Below are positions 1 to 7,549 of a stretch of DNA of 35,338 nucleotides, piece by piece. Numbering within the stretch: position 1 is the stretch's first letter; every line of letters starts with the position of its first letter. Made by a program: the position numbers and the translations under genes. The notes under the pieces were generated by a model. That model had not been told where the DNA came from, did no database searches, and saw only the letters and a program-made list of their open reading frames with translations. The DNA lies in contig JALWSA010000065.1 of NCBI GenBank assembly GCA_026993805.1, positions 1 through 35,338 of the forward strand, given 5' to 3'. This stretch comes from Thermotogaceae bacterium. Its GTDB lineage: Bacteria; Thermotogota; Thermotogae; Thermotogales; Thermotogaceae.

Positions 1-363
1 TGTTCCTCCGTCTCCCGCGAACGCTATGATTGCGTACTTTTTATCCTCAGGGATTTTACCGAACTTCTTCAAAGCTCTTGCAGCTGTTTCCACACCACTC
101 ATAGTGGCAGCAACGTTTTCAAAGGCATTATGTATGTATGGAACTGTCCAGGCTGTGTATGGGAATATCGTTGTAGAAACTTCAAGACATCCAGTGGCAA
201 GACCCACAACAGGCTCATATCCAAGTCTTTTCGCAACCATGAGAACGAATTTTGTCACTATAGGTGCACCGCATCCTGGACAAAGCCTGTGTCCTTGGAC
301 TATTCCTACTTTTTCAGCATCACTCTTAAAAGTTCTGGCAAGATCTATGTAATTAATAGGCAT
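1..363 (-). CDS. porB: Pyruvate:ferredoxin oxidoreductase, beta subunit (partial, 5' part)
   Basis: Thiamine-diphosphate-binding subunit of the enzyme that oxidises pyruvate with CoA to acetyl-CoA and CO2, passing electrons to ferredoxin. The 121 visible residues begin MPINYIDLAR, carry the CPGCG motif near residue 28 (an iron-sulfur ligand region in this family) and end exactly at the diphosphate/Mg-binding GDGGT motif. The rest lies beyond the left edge. The ATG follows an AAGGGGGG ribosome site and lies 14 bases after the porA stop. It is the last visible gene of a gamma-delta-alpha-beta operon as in Thermotoga maritima. The order and the three other subunits make pyruvate the likely substrate; that is inference from context and family. 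Confidence 0.95.
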   Translation of the reverse strand, partial: MPINYIDLARTFKSDAEKVGIVQGHRLCPGCGAPIVTKFVLMVAKRLGYEPVVGLATGCLEVSTTIFPYTAWTVPYIHNAFENVAATMSGVETAARALKKFGKIPEDKKYAIIAFAGDGGT

Positions 364-377
364 CTTCTATCCCCCCT

Positions 378-1565
378 TCACTCTCTTAGTCCTAAGTACC
401 TTTGCTCATCGGCGAGAAGGTTGCCTTCTATGGCATCTTCGAAAGCCTGTCTTATGTGTTCTGGTAGTATGTCCCTTCCGCCAAGGCCGTAGACATAGGA
501 ACCCATCTGTGGGCGTGCGGAAGCCTCGTAGAGTGCGGATTTTACAGCCTCATAGAGCGGAGCCTCCGCACCAAAGGAAGTAGATCTATCGAGAACAACA
601 ACAGCCTTTCTGCCGTTCAAGTACTGCTGAACTTGCTCTTTCGGGAATGGTCTGAACATCCAGATCTTTAGTAATCCGACTTTATGTCCTTCTTCCCTCA
701 TCCAATCGACAACATATTTAATCGTTGAATTTGTAGAACCAAGAGCCACCATTACGTACTCAGCGTCTTCCATTCTGTACGGTTCAACGAAATCGTACTT
801 TCTTCCGGAGATGGCGTAGAATTCCTCAGCCACTTTTGGAAACACCTTTCTTGCATATCTCATAGCTTCAATCTGCTGCCTTTTGTGTTCGAAGTAATAG
901 TCATAAAGGTCAAGAGGTCCGTAAGTAACAGGGTGCTCCGTGTCAAGAAGCGGATAGACCGGCTTGAGTTCTCCTATGAACTCTTTGACCTTCTCGTCGG
1001 GTAGGAATTCAACGGGTTCCACGCCATGTGAGATGATAAATCCATCAAGATTTACCATTACAGGAAGCCTCACATTTTCATTCTCAGCGAGCTTTACAGC
1101 CAGAATCGTCAAGTCATAAGCTTCCTGATTTGACTCTGCATAAAGTTGTATCCATCCAGAATCTCTCTCTGCCATTGCATCGGAGTGATCACAGTGAATG
1201 TTTATGGGACCTGAGAGAGCTCTGTTGACCACAGGCATGACTATTGGGAGCCTTAAAGAAGCGGCTATGTAGACTATTTCATGCATTAGAGCAAGACCGT
1301 TTGCGCTCGTGGCAGTCATTGCTCTTGCACCCGCTGAAGCCGCTCCAACGACTGCGCTCATAGCACTATGTTCAGACTCAACAGGGATCATTTCCGTTCT
1401 TACAACACCATCTGCCACAAACTTGGCAAAGTACTCAACAATTGGTGTCTGTGGAGTTATTGGATAAGCGGCGACGACGTGGGGTTCTATCTGTCTCATC
1501 GCGTTCGCAACTGCTTCAGCACCGGTTACAGCTTGAGCCTTCTTCAAATCTATGTTGGTAAGCAT
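378..1565 (-). CDS. porA: Pyruvate:ferredoxin oxidoreductase, alpha subunit
   Basis: Alpha subunit (395 residues) of cytoplasmic pyruvate:ferredoxin oxidoreductase. The N-terminal pyrimidine-binding domain shows YPITPQTP and the VESEHSAM segment with the Glu typical of TPP enzymes; the C-terminal transketolase-like domain includes DRSTSFGAEAPL. Length fits the four-subunit enzyme. The open frame reaches a GTG at 1574, but the ribosome site GGAGGTGA (1571-1578) overlaps that codon and is five bases from the ATG at 1565, so I use 1565. It follows porD by 13 bases and precedes porB, so the four subunits should be made from one transcript. Confidence 0.95.
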   Translation of the reverse strand: MLTNIDLKKAQAVTGAEAVANAMRQIEPHVVAAYPITPQTPIVEYFAKFVADGVVRTEMIPVESEHSAMSAVVGAASAGARAMTATSANGLALMHEIVYIAASLRLPIVMPVVNRALSGPINIHCDHSDAMAERDSGWIQLYAESNQEAYDLTILAVKLAENENVRLPVMVNLDGFIISHGVEPVEFLPDEKVKEFIGELKPVYPLLDTEHPVTYGPLDLYDYYFEHKRQQIEAMRYARKVFPKVAEEFYAISGRKYDFVEPYRMEDAEYVMVALGSTNSTIKYVVDWMREEGHKVGLLKIWMFRPFPKEQVQQYLNGRKAVVVLDRSTSFGAEAPLYEAVKSALYEASARPQMGSYVYGLGGRDILPEHIRQAFEDAIEGNLLADEQRYLGLRE

Positions 1566-1578
1566 TCTCCTCACCTCC

Positions 1579-1887
1579 TCAATCCTTAAGAAATTCCGTC
1601 TCTGGTTTCATATCGATGACATGGACGGGACAGACATCTGCACAGAGGCCACAGCCTTTACAGTAATCGTAGTTGAATCCAAGCATCTGCGGTTTTCCCT
1701 TTTCGTTAACCGTTATTTCGATAGCCATGTCGGGACAGTAAAGCCAGCAGAGCATACAGTGAGTACACTTATCCAAGTTCACAACAGGTCTAAGTACCCG
1801 CCAATTTCCCGTCTTGAACTCTCTTGATTTTCCGGGCTCATCTATCACGCCTCCGATTGGGAGCTCTTTCCATCCTTTGAGTGCCAT
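1579..1887 (-). CDS. porD: Pyruvate:ferredoxin oxidoreductase, delta (ferredoxin-like) subunit
   Basis: A 102-residue 2[4Fe-4S] ferredoxin-like subunit that passes electrons from the TPP site of PorAB towards external ferredoxin. Two complete CxxCxxCxxxCP clusters are visible: Cys41/44/47/51 and Cys76/79/82/86. The preceding 30-40 residues (GWKELPIGG...) are the usual docking extension of this subunit. An upstream GGAGGTG ribosome site supports the ATG at 1887. Only three bases separate it from the porG stop, so translation is probably coupled. Confidence 0.95.
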   Translation of the reverse strand: MALKGWKELPIGGVIDEPGKSREFKTGNWRVLRPVVNLDKCTHCMLCWLYCPDMAIEITVNEKGKPQMLGFNYDYCKGCGLCADVCPVHVIDMKPETEFLKD

Positions 1888-1890
1888 CTG

Positions 1891-2469
1891 TCACACCTCC
1901 CCGCACTCTACTTCTTCGTATCCACGTTTCAAGGCCCTTTTGTTGGCTTCGACTATCTCCTTTCCGAATTTCCCAAGAAACATCTTTTCTATTCTCTTTT
2001 CGATGGCTTCAAGAGGCACAACTCCAACGGCTTTCACCAAAGCTCCGAGCATCACAGTGTTCGGAACACCTCTTCCTATCTCTTGAAGCGCGATATCCGT
2101 AGCAGCTACTTTGCATATCTTACCTTTATATCCAGTCCTGCCTCTTATCCAATCGAAATCTCTTACTGTGTTCACCAAAAGCAAACCGTTTTTCTCATCA
2201 AGACCTTCAACTATGGTGGGGGATAAAAGGGTATCATCTATCACTACTACGACATCTGGATTCTCTATAACCGCTCTAACGAGTACCGGCTGATCACCTA
2301 TTCTCGTGAAAGCTTTCATCGGGGCACCAGTTCTTTCAGCACCGTATTCTGGAAAAGCTTGAACGAATTTTCCTTGTTCCAAGGCACTTTCAGCTAACAT
2401 CTGAGCAGCACTCTTTGCCCCTTGACCGGCTCTTCCATGCCATCTGATCTCCAAGTATTTAACGGGCAT
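1891..2469 (-). CDS. porG: Pyruvate:ferredoxin oxidoreductase, gamma subunit
   Basis: Gamma subunit, first gene of the por operon. The RWHGRAGQGAKSA segment near the N-terminus and AFPEYGAERTGAPM are hallmark sequences of POR/KOR gamma subunits; the domain belongs to the CoA-handling part of the complex. The frame could start at GTG 2481, but that codon overlaps the AGGAGG ribosome site; ATG 2469 gives MPVKYLEIRWHG and 192 residues, the size I recall for the T. maritima subunit. About 190 bases separate it from the divergent HD-GYP gene, leaving room for promoters in both directions. Confidence 0.94.
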   Translation of the reverse strand: MPVKYLEIRWHGRAGQGAKSAAQMLAESALEQGKFVQAFPEYGAERTGAPMKAFTRIGDQPVLVRAVIENPDVVVVIDDTLLSPTIVEGLDEKNGLLLVNTVRDFDWIRGRTGYKGKICKVAATDIALQEIGRGVPNTVMLGALVKAVGVVPLEAIEKRIEKMFLGKFGKEIVEANKRALKRGYEEVECGEV

Positions 2470-2502
2470 GTTGGGATCCACCTCCTTTTCAACTGTAATA
2501 CC

Positions 2503-2523
2503 TTCGGCTATTTTAGCACCGAA
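2503..2523 (-). promoter_or_regulatory. Bulged hairpin in the por leader
   Basis: On the minus strand the segment can fold as TTCG, a two-base bulge, GCTA, a three-base AAA loop, TAGC and CGAA: eight base pairs about 34 bases upstream of the porG start. No U-run follows, so it is not a simple terminator. A TAAAAT sequence lies inside it and could be a -10 element, with TGGGCA 17 bases upstream as a poor -35. Whether this is a promoter, an operator or chance cannot be told from one sequence. Confidence 0.25.
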
Positions 2524-2586
2524 TCCAAAGGCTGCCCACTGTTTATTGAGAGAGGTTTCACTATTTTCATCCCAAACGTTCGTCTA

Positions 2587-2616
2587 TCCATATGGAACGG
2601 AGATTTGGTATAAAAT
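2587..2616 (+). promoter_or_regulatory. Candidate promoter and palindromic operator of the HD-GYP gene
   Basis: TATAAAAT at 2609-2616 resembles a -10 element about 47 bases before the GTG start. The expected -35 position is covered by the perfect ten-base palindrome TCCATATGGA (2587-2596) rather than a good TTGACA, as might be seen at an activator- or repressor-controlled promoter. A second GGTATAAAA copy (2625-2633) repeats 2607-2615 exactly and could be an alternative -10. Confidence 0.35.
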
Positions 2617-2662
2617 AGGAGAGTGGTATAAAAGGTGTAGAATAGATGTGGGGGTGTGGCTT

Positions 2663-3736
2663 GTGGCTACGCAGTGGAAAAATGTCGATGAAGTAAAACC
2701 CGGAGAAGTTTTAGCGGATGACGTATTCGATGGAGTCAGCTTTACTTTGATCCTTCGAAAGGGAGATGTGCTTTCGGAAGAGACCATAGAACTGATGAAG
2801 AAGAGGAACGTACGAAGAGTACCGATACTGGTGGAAGGTGAAGAGGAAGAAGAAGCCATAATGGCAAGAGAGAAGGCGCTTGTTAAGAGAGAAGACTTCG
2901 CCCTTCCATCCGCTCCTCCCACGGTGAGTGAAGAACTTTATAACGAGTCTTTAGAAGTAATGTCCGAGGTTGTGAACAAACTTTTTGAAACAGAAGTGTT
3001 GGACAAAGATAGGGTACGTTCAGTTGCGAGTAAAGTAGTTGCAGAGATATTCGGAAAGCAGAGGAATGTACTCAATCTCATAAAAAAGCATGCCAAGGGA
3101 TTTTTGTACAAGCATTTGATGAACACGGGAATAATAGCCGGAATGATAGCCATAGAAATGGGTATGCCTGTACATGAAGCAACACGTATCACAGAAGCTG
3201 GGATGCTTCATGATATAGGCCTGGCATTCATAAACACCGAAATAAAGTCCGATATAATGAAGTTAGACGCAGAACTTGCAAACCATCCAGCTGTAGGAGC
3301 TAAGTTTTTGAGAAATGCAGGTATGCCCATAGAGGTCACAGATGCTGTGCTATTCCATCATGAGAGATGGGATGGGAAAGGATTCCCCATGGGACTTAAA
3401 GGAAAGAGAATTCCGACCATTGCGAGGATAGTGGCCGTTGCGGATGCCTACGATACGCTCACATCTGAAGAACTCAGCGAACAAAGCATGCCACCTTATT
3501 ACGCTATGAGGTGGATCGTATCCAACTCCAAGAGGTTCTTCGATCCCGACATAGTTTCAACTTTTGTGGCAATGGTCGGAATATACCCAACGGGAACTAA
3601 GGTTCTACTCAGTGATGGCAGGGAAGGAATAGTGATTGGAAGAAGCGAAAAGTTGCTCAAACCCATCGTTGACGTGAGCGGTAAAACCATAGACCTTTCA
3701 AAAGAGGAAAGCATTTGGATAGTACGTGTTATATAG
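2663..3736 (+). CDS. HD-GYP domain protein, probable cyclic-di-GMP phosphodiesterase
   Basis: Predicted cytoplasmic 357-residue protein. HD-GYP enzymes hydrolyse cyclic dinucleotides, usually c-di-GMP. The metal-binding set looks complete: His151, His183-Asp184, His208, His232-His233 and Asp261; the signature loop reads HHERWDGKGFP, so GYP is GFP here. An N-terminal region (about 1-75) with VKPGEVLADDV and a Glu-rich linker resembles the small domain often preceding HD-GYP. No transmembrane or receiver domain is seen. The frame is open back to 2468, but GGGGGTG at 2650-2656 lies six bases before GTG 2663. A terminator follows, so it is probably transcribed alone. Substrate is inferred from family. 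Confidence 0.85.
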   Translation: MATQWKNVDEVKPGEVLADDVFDGVSFTLILRKGDVLSEETIELMKKRNVRRVPILVEGEEEEEAIMAREKALVKREDFALPSAPPTVSEELYNESLEVMSEVVNKLFETEVLDKDRVRSVASKVVAEIFGKQRNVLNLIKKHAKGFLYKHLMNTGIIAGMIAIEMGMPVHEATRITEAGMLHDIGLAFINTEIKSDIMKLDAELANHPAVGAKFLRNAGMPIEVTDAVLFHHERWDGKGFPMGLKGKRIPTIARIVAVADAYDTLTSEELSEQSMPPYYAMRWIVSNSKRFFDPDIVSTFVAMVGIYPTGTKVLLSDGREGIVIGRSEKLLKPIVDVSGKTIDLSKEESIWIVRVI

Positions 3737-3762
3737 AGGAAACGTTTATGTTTAGAATGTTG

Positions 3763-3795
3763 GCCCTGGACCTCCGGGGCTATTTTGTTTTTATT
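3763..3795 (+). terminator. Rho-independent terminator after the HD-GYP gene
   Basis: GCCCTGG-ACCT-CCGGGGC forms a seven-pair stem (one G-T pair) with a four-base loop at 3763-3780, followed by a T-rich tract at 3781-3795. It lies 27 bases after the stop codon and separates this gene from the PNP operon. Confidence 0.85.
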
Positions 3796-3869
3796 CGTAA
3801 TTTATATTTTCAGAGATCTGGAAAACACCGGGAAAATGATGGTAAGATAATCCACCAAGGGGTGATTGT

Positions 3870-4688
3870 ATGATCGAGTTTGAAAAGGCGGAAAAAGCAG
3901 CAGAGTATATAAAGAGCAGAGTGTCACTCCGTCCAGAAATCGGTTTGATACTCGGTTCTGGTTTGGGGTTCCTGGCGAACAATGTGGAAAATGCCAGCGT
4001 TTTGGAATACTCCGAAATTCCCAATTTCCCAACTTCCACTGTGGAAGGGCACGAGGGAAAGATGGTTATAGGAAGACTGTTTGGAAAAAATGTCCTTGCA
4101 CTAAAAGGAAGATTCCACGTTTACGAAGGATATCCTCCATCCGATGTGGCTTTTCCCATATATGTGATGAAGCTTTTGGGAGTGGAAAGGCTTGTTATAA
4201 CCAACTCATCTGGTGGTATAAACACCGATTTCAAACCCGGTGATGTCGTTCTGATAAGAGACGTAATAAACTTTGCTTTCAGAAACCCATTGATAGGTAA
4301 GAACGATGAGAGATTTGGAGTTAGGTTTCCAGACATGTCTCAAGTATTCGATAAAAATTGGATGGAAGCCTTAAAGAATAAGCTGAAAGAGCAGGGAAAA
4401 GAAATAAAAGAAGGAGTGTACATCTGGACGCTTGGACCGAGCTATGAAACCCCAGCGGAGATCAAGGCATTCGCCAAATTGGGAGCGGACATGGTCGGTA
4501 TGTCAACGGTCCCGGAGGTTATAGCCTGTGCGCATGTGGGCATAAAAGTTTTGGGGCTTTCGTGTATAACCAACATGGCTGCCGGTATACTCGATGAACC
4601 TTTGAAGCACGAGGATGTGATAAGAGTTGCAAACATGGTCAAAGATAAATTTGCGAGGATAGTTAGAGAAGCTCTGGAGGTGGTGTAA
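3870..4688 (+). CDS. punA: Purine nucleoside phosphorylase (trimeric, 6-oxopurine type)
   Basis: Splits inosine/guanosine-type nucleosides with phosphate into base and (deoxy)ribose-1-phosphate. Motifs of the low-molecular-mass trimeric family are in order: ILGSGLG with phosphate-binding Ser30, GHEG around His61, RFHVYEGY (81-88), TNSSGGIN (111-118), YETPAEI and MVGMSTVPE, then SCITNMAAG. The Glu of YETPAE and the Asn of ITNMA match the base-binding pair that favours 6-oxopurines. Length 272 is normal. GGGGTGA precedes the ATG. The stop TAA directly abuts the ATG of the PfkB kinase, so the two are co-translated neighbours. The leader 3796-3869 probably holds the promoter (weak GATAAT at 3846-3851). 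Confidence 0.93.
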   Translation: MIEFEKAEKAAEYIKSRVSLRPEIGLILGSGLGFLANNVENASVLEYSEIPNFPTSTVEGHEGKMVIGRLFGKNVLALKGRFHVYEGYPPSDVAFPIYVMKLLGVERLVITNSSGGINTDFKPGDVVLIRDVINFAFRNPLIGKNDERFGVRFPDMSQVFDKNWMEALKNKLKEQGKEIKEGVYIWTLGPSYETPAEIKAFAKLGADMVGMSTVPEVIACAHVGIKVLGLSCITNMAAGILDEPLKHEDVIRVANMVKDKFARIVREALEVV

Positions 4689-5624
4689 ATGATATTCACT
4701 TTGACTATGAATCCCTGTCTCGACAGGTACCTTTACATAGATGAACTCAAAGTCGATGACACTGTGAGAGTAAGGCGGTTCTCTGATTATCCTGCGGGGA
4801 AAGGAATAGATGTTTCGAGGGTGATACGTGAACTCGGAGGTGTATCGGTAGCCGTCGCATTACTTGGAGGCGCAATAGGAAGAAAGATAGAAGAACTTCT
4901 CGACAGTGAAGGTGTTATTTACACTGCCATAAGGGTTGAGCCTGAGACGAGGATAAACATAATACTTCAGGTTAAAGAAAAGCAGTATAGGCTATCTCTT
5001 CCGGGAGAACAGGTGGACAGAACAAGACTCGAAAAGGTCAGAGAAACCCTGCAGGCTTTGGTGAGAGAAGGAGATGTTGTTGTTATATCTGGAAGCTTGC
5101 CCCGAGGTGTAAACCCGGATTTCTACACGGGAATAATATTCATGCTCAAACAATGGGGCGCAAGAGTTTACTTTGATTCAGATGGTGACAATTTGAAAGC
5201 GGGGCTTATAGCTGAACCCGATGGGATAAAGCCTAACATACATGAGCTCTCAAGGATATCTGGAAAAAATCTGAGTGAGGAAGATATAGATGAAGTGATA
5301 AATACCGCTACAGAGATAAAAGAAGTGAACAGATTAAAAGAAGTAATAGTCTCCTTAGGAGGTGAAGGAGCGATTTTCGTTGGAGAAGAAGGGATTTTGA
5401 AAGTTAAAGTTCCTAAACTTCCTGTTGTAAGCGCTGTTGGAGCGGGTGATGCATTTCTTGGCGCTTATGTGATGAAACGAACTGAGGGAGCAAGCATAGA
5501 AGAAGCTTTGAAGTGGGCTGGGGCTGCTGGAGCCGCCACAGTTCTCACACCTGGAACGCAGCTTTGCAGGAAAGAAGATGTCCTCGCTCTTCTGAACCGC
5601 GTGGAGGTGGAGAAGATCTCATGA
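4689..5624 (+). CDS. PfkB-family sugar kinase, 1-phosphofructokinase-like
   Basis: A 311-residue ribokinase-fold kinase. It opens with TMNPCLDR, the FruK/PfkB-type start (usually TLNPAID), followed by PAGKGIDVSRV (35-45), SGSLPRG (134-140), KPNIHEL (181-187) and the catalytic GAGD at 251-254 with base Asp254. The closest named group is 1-phosphofructokinase/tagatose-6-phosphate kinase, substrates already phosphorylated at one end. No fructose PTS gene is nearby; instead it directly abuts purine nucleoside phosphorylase. Alternatives are 1-phosphofructokinase, 6-phosphofructokinase II or a ribose-1-phosphate kinase. The family is clear; the substrate is not. Confidence 0.85.
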   Translation: MIFTLTMNPCLDRYLYIDELKVDDTVRVRRFSDYPAGKGIDVSRVIRELGGVSVAVALLGGAIGRKIEELLDSEGVIYTAIRVEPETRINIILQVKEKQYRLSLPGEQVDRTRLEKVRETLQALVREGDVVVISGSLPRGVNPDFYTGIIFMLKQWGARVYFDSDGDNLKAGLIAEPDGIKPNIHELSRISGKNLSEEDIDEVINTATEIKEVNRLKEVIVSLGGEGAIFVGEEGILKVKVPKLPVVSAVGAGDAFLGAYVMKRTEGASIEEALKWAGAAGAATVLTPGTQLCRKEDVLALLNRVEVEKIS

Positions 5625-7549
5625 AGAAGGAAGGAACAGTAATAATTGTGGAATCACCAGCGAAGGCGAGGACCATAGAGAAGATCCTCGGTAAAGGTTT
5701 CAAGGTTGTAGCTTCTCAAGGTCATATAAGAGATCTCCCAAAAACCAAATTTGGGGTGAACTTGGAAAAGTTTACTCCTCAATTCGAGACCATCCCTGGA
5801 AAAGAAAAAATCATAAAGAAATTGGAAAAGGAAGTCGAAGGTAAACGCGTTCTTCTGGCTTCTGATATGGACAGGGAGGGCGAGGCGATAGCTTGGCACG
5901 TATCCGAAGTTCTTGACCTTCCCAAAAAACAGGTAAGGATAACCTTTTCAGAGATCACCCCTTCTACTATAAAGAAAGCTATAGAGAATGTCAGGGACAT
6001 CGACATGCGTTTGGTAACATCTCAGTTCGCACGAAGAATCCTTGACAGGATCGTGGGTTACAAAATAAGTCCCATACTCTGGAAGATATTCAGAGTTAAC
6101 AGCCTAAGTGCGGGAAGGGTACAGTCCGCGACTTTGAAGATAATATGTGAGAGAGAAAAGAAGATATTCAATTTTAAACCAAAAGAATACTGGAAAGTGA
6201 TCGCCGTTATAGATGACCACGAATTCGAACTCGTAAGAGTCAGTGGAAAGAAAGTGGAGAAAGATCTGAAAGACGAAGATGTTGAAAAATTGAAAACAGT
6301 TGATGCTTTACTCGTAAAAGCAGTAGAGGAGAAAGAAGTAAAGAAGAAACCACCAGAACCTTTTATAACCAGTACGCTTCAGCAGGCTGCAGCGGGGAAA
6401 CTTCACTTTTCCGTTAAAAAGACCATGATGCTCGCTCAGCAGCTTTACGAAGGGCTTGAGACTCCACAAGGTCATATCGCTTTTATAACTTATCATAGAA
6501 CGGACTCTACAAGAGTAGCAGAAGAAGCCAAGGAAATGGCATCTAAATTCATTGAGGAAACCTTTGGAAGGGAATACGTAGGAGGCTACAAAAGAAAAAA
6601 GCAGAAGAAAAAGATACAAGACGCCCACGAGGCTATAAGGCCCGTTGATGTGAGTATAACCCCTGAAATTGCTGAGAAACTCCTTCCAGCTGATCACGCT
6701 GCACTTTATAGACTCATATGGGAGAGGTTTCTGGCATCACAGATGGCTACTTCGGTGCGCAAAGAAACTAAGGTGGTGCTGGCAACACAGGATGGTAAAT
6801 ACGAATTCGAAGCGAAATTCTCAGAAATACTATTTGAGGGCTTTGAAAAAATTCTTCCCAAAGAGAGTAAAACGCCGCCGTTGCTAAGTGAGGATCAAAC
6901 TGTGAATGTATCTGAGATGCGTATAAGCAAGGAGAAAACAAAACCGCCAGAGAGATTTTCCGAGGGAAGTCTCGTGAAAGAGATGGAGAGATTGGGAATT
7001 GGAAGACCTTCTACATATGCCCCTACTATATCAACTTTGATTCAAAGAAATTACGTTGTGAAGAGGAAAGGAAAACTTTTTCCAACTCTCCTGGGATTCC
7101 TCGTTTTAGATTATCTCGAGAATAATTTCCCTGAAATTGTCGATATAGGCTTCACAGCAAGGATGGAAGAGACTCTCGACCAAGTGGAGGCTGGAGAAAG
7201 GGAATACAAGGAAGTCTTAAAGGAGTTCTTTTCTAAATTCAGCAAGAGTTTGGAAAAAGCTAAGAGTAGTTTTTTCGTTGTTGATTATGAAACCGATATG
7301 AAGTGTGAATGCGGTGGCAATTTCCATGTTGCAACAGGTAAGTACGGCATATATTTGAAATGTCCCAAATGCGGAGCCACAAAGAGTATAAAACCCTACC
7401 TGAGCGCTGTTTTAGTTGATGGAAAGATATATTTCCCATGGAGGAGAGAGAATGAGACTGAGATGGATGGGGAGCAGAATATTCAGAGTAAATCTGAAAG
7501 GAAAAGGCAGCAGCGGAAAAGGAGATTTCCAAGTAAACGTAGGAGATGA
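5621..7549 (+). CDS. topA: DNA topoisomerase I (type IA)
   Basis: Relaxes negatively supercoiled DNA through a transient 5'-phosphotyrosine. In the 642-residue protein: TOPRIM domain with VESPAKA (10-16) and DMDREG (Asp82, Asp84, Glu86), the SAGRVQSATL segment near 163-172, and active-site Tyr291 in ITYHRTDS. One zinc ribbon ends the core: Cys562, Cys564, Cys581, Cys584. ATG 5621 overlaps the kinase stop as ATGA, after GGAGGTGG. The last 33 codons are oddly rich in Lys/Arg and run in another frame over the start of the next gene, so this tail may be genuine, unconstrained, or the product of a frame change near 7440-7450. Confidence 0.95.
   Translation: MKKEGTVIIVESPAKARTIEKILGKGFKVVASQGHIRDLPKTKFGVNLEKFTPQFETIPGKEKIIKKLEKEVEGKRVLLASDMDREGEAIAWHVSEVLDLPKKQVRITFSEITPSTIKKAIENVRDIDMRLVTSQFARRILDRIVGYKISPILWKIFRVNSLSAGRVQSATLKIICEREKKIFNFKPKEYWKVIAVIDDHEFELVRVSGKKVEKDLKDEDVEKLKTVDALLVKAVEEKEVKKKPPEPFITSTLQQAAAGKLHFSVKKTMMLAQQLYEGLETPQGHIAFITYHRTDSTRVAEEAKEMASKFIEETFGREYVGGYKRKKQKKKIQDAHEAIRPVDVSITPEIAEKLLPADHAALYRLIWERFLASQMATSVRKETKVVLATQDGKYEFEAKFSEILFEGFEKILPKESKTPPLLSEDQTVNVSEMRISKEKTKPPERFSEGSLVKEMERLGIGRPSTYAPTISTLIQRNYVVKRKGKLFPTLLGFLVLDYLENNFPEIVDIGFTARMEETLDQVEAGEREYKEVLKEFFSKFSKSLEKAKSSFFVVDYETDMKCECGGNFHVATGKYGIYLKCPKCGATKSIKPYLSAVLVDGKIYFPWRRENETEMDGEQNIQSKSERKRQQRKRRFPSKRRR

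Noticed and set aside
2584-2922. Minus-strand open frame opposite the HD-GYP start
   Set aside because: It mirrors the coding strand, is Ser/Thr-rich without motifs, and has no ribosome site.
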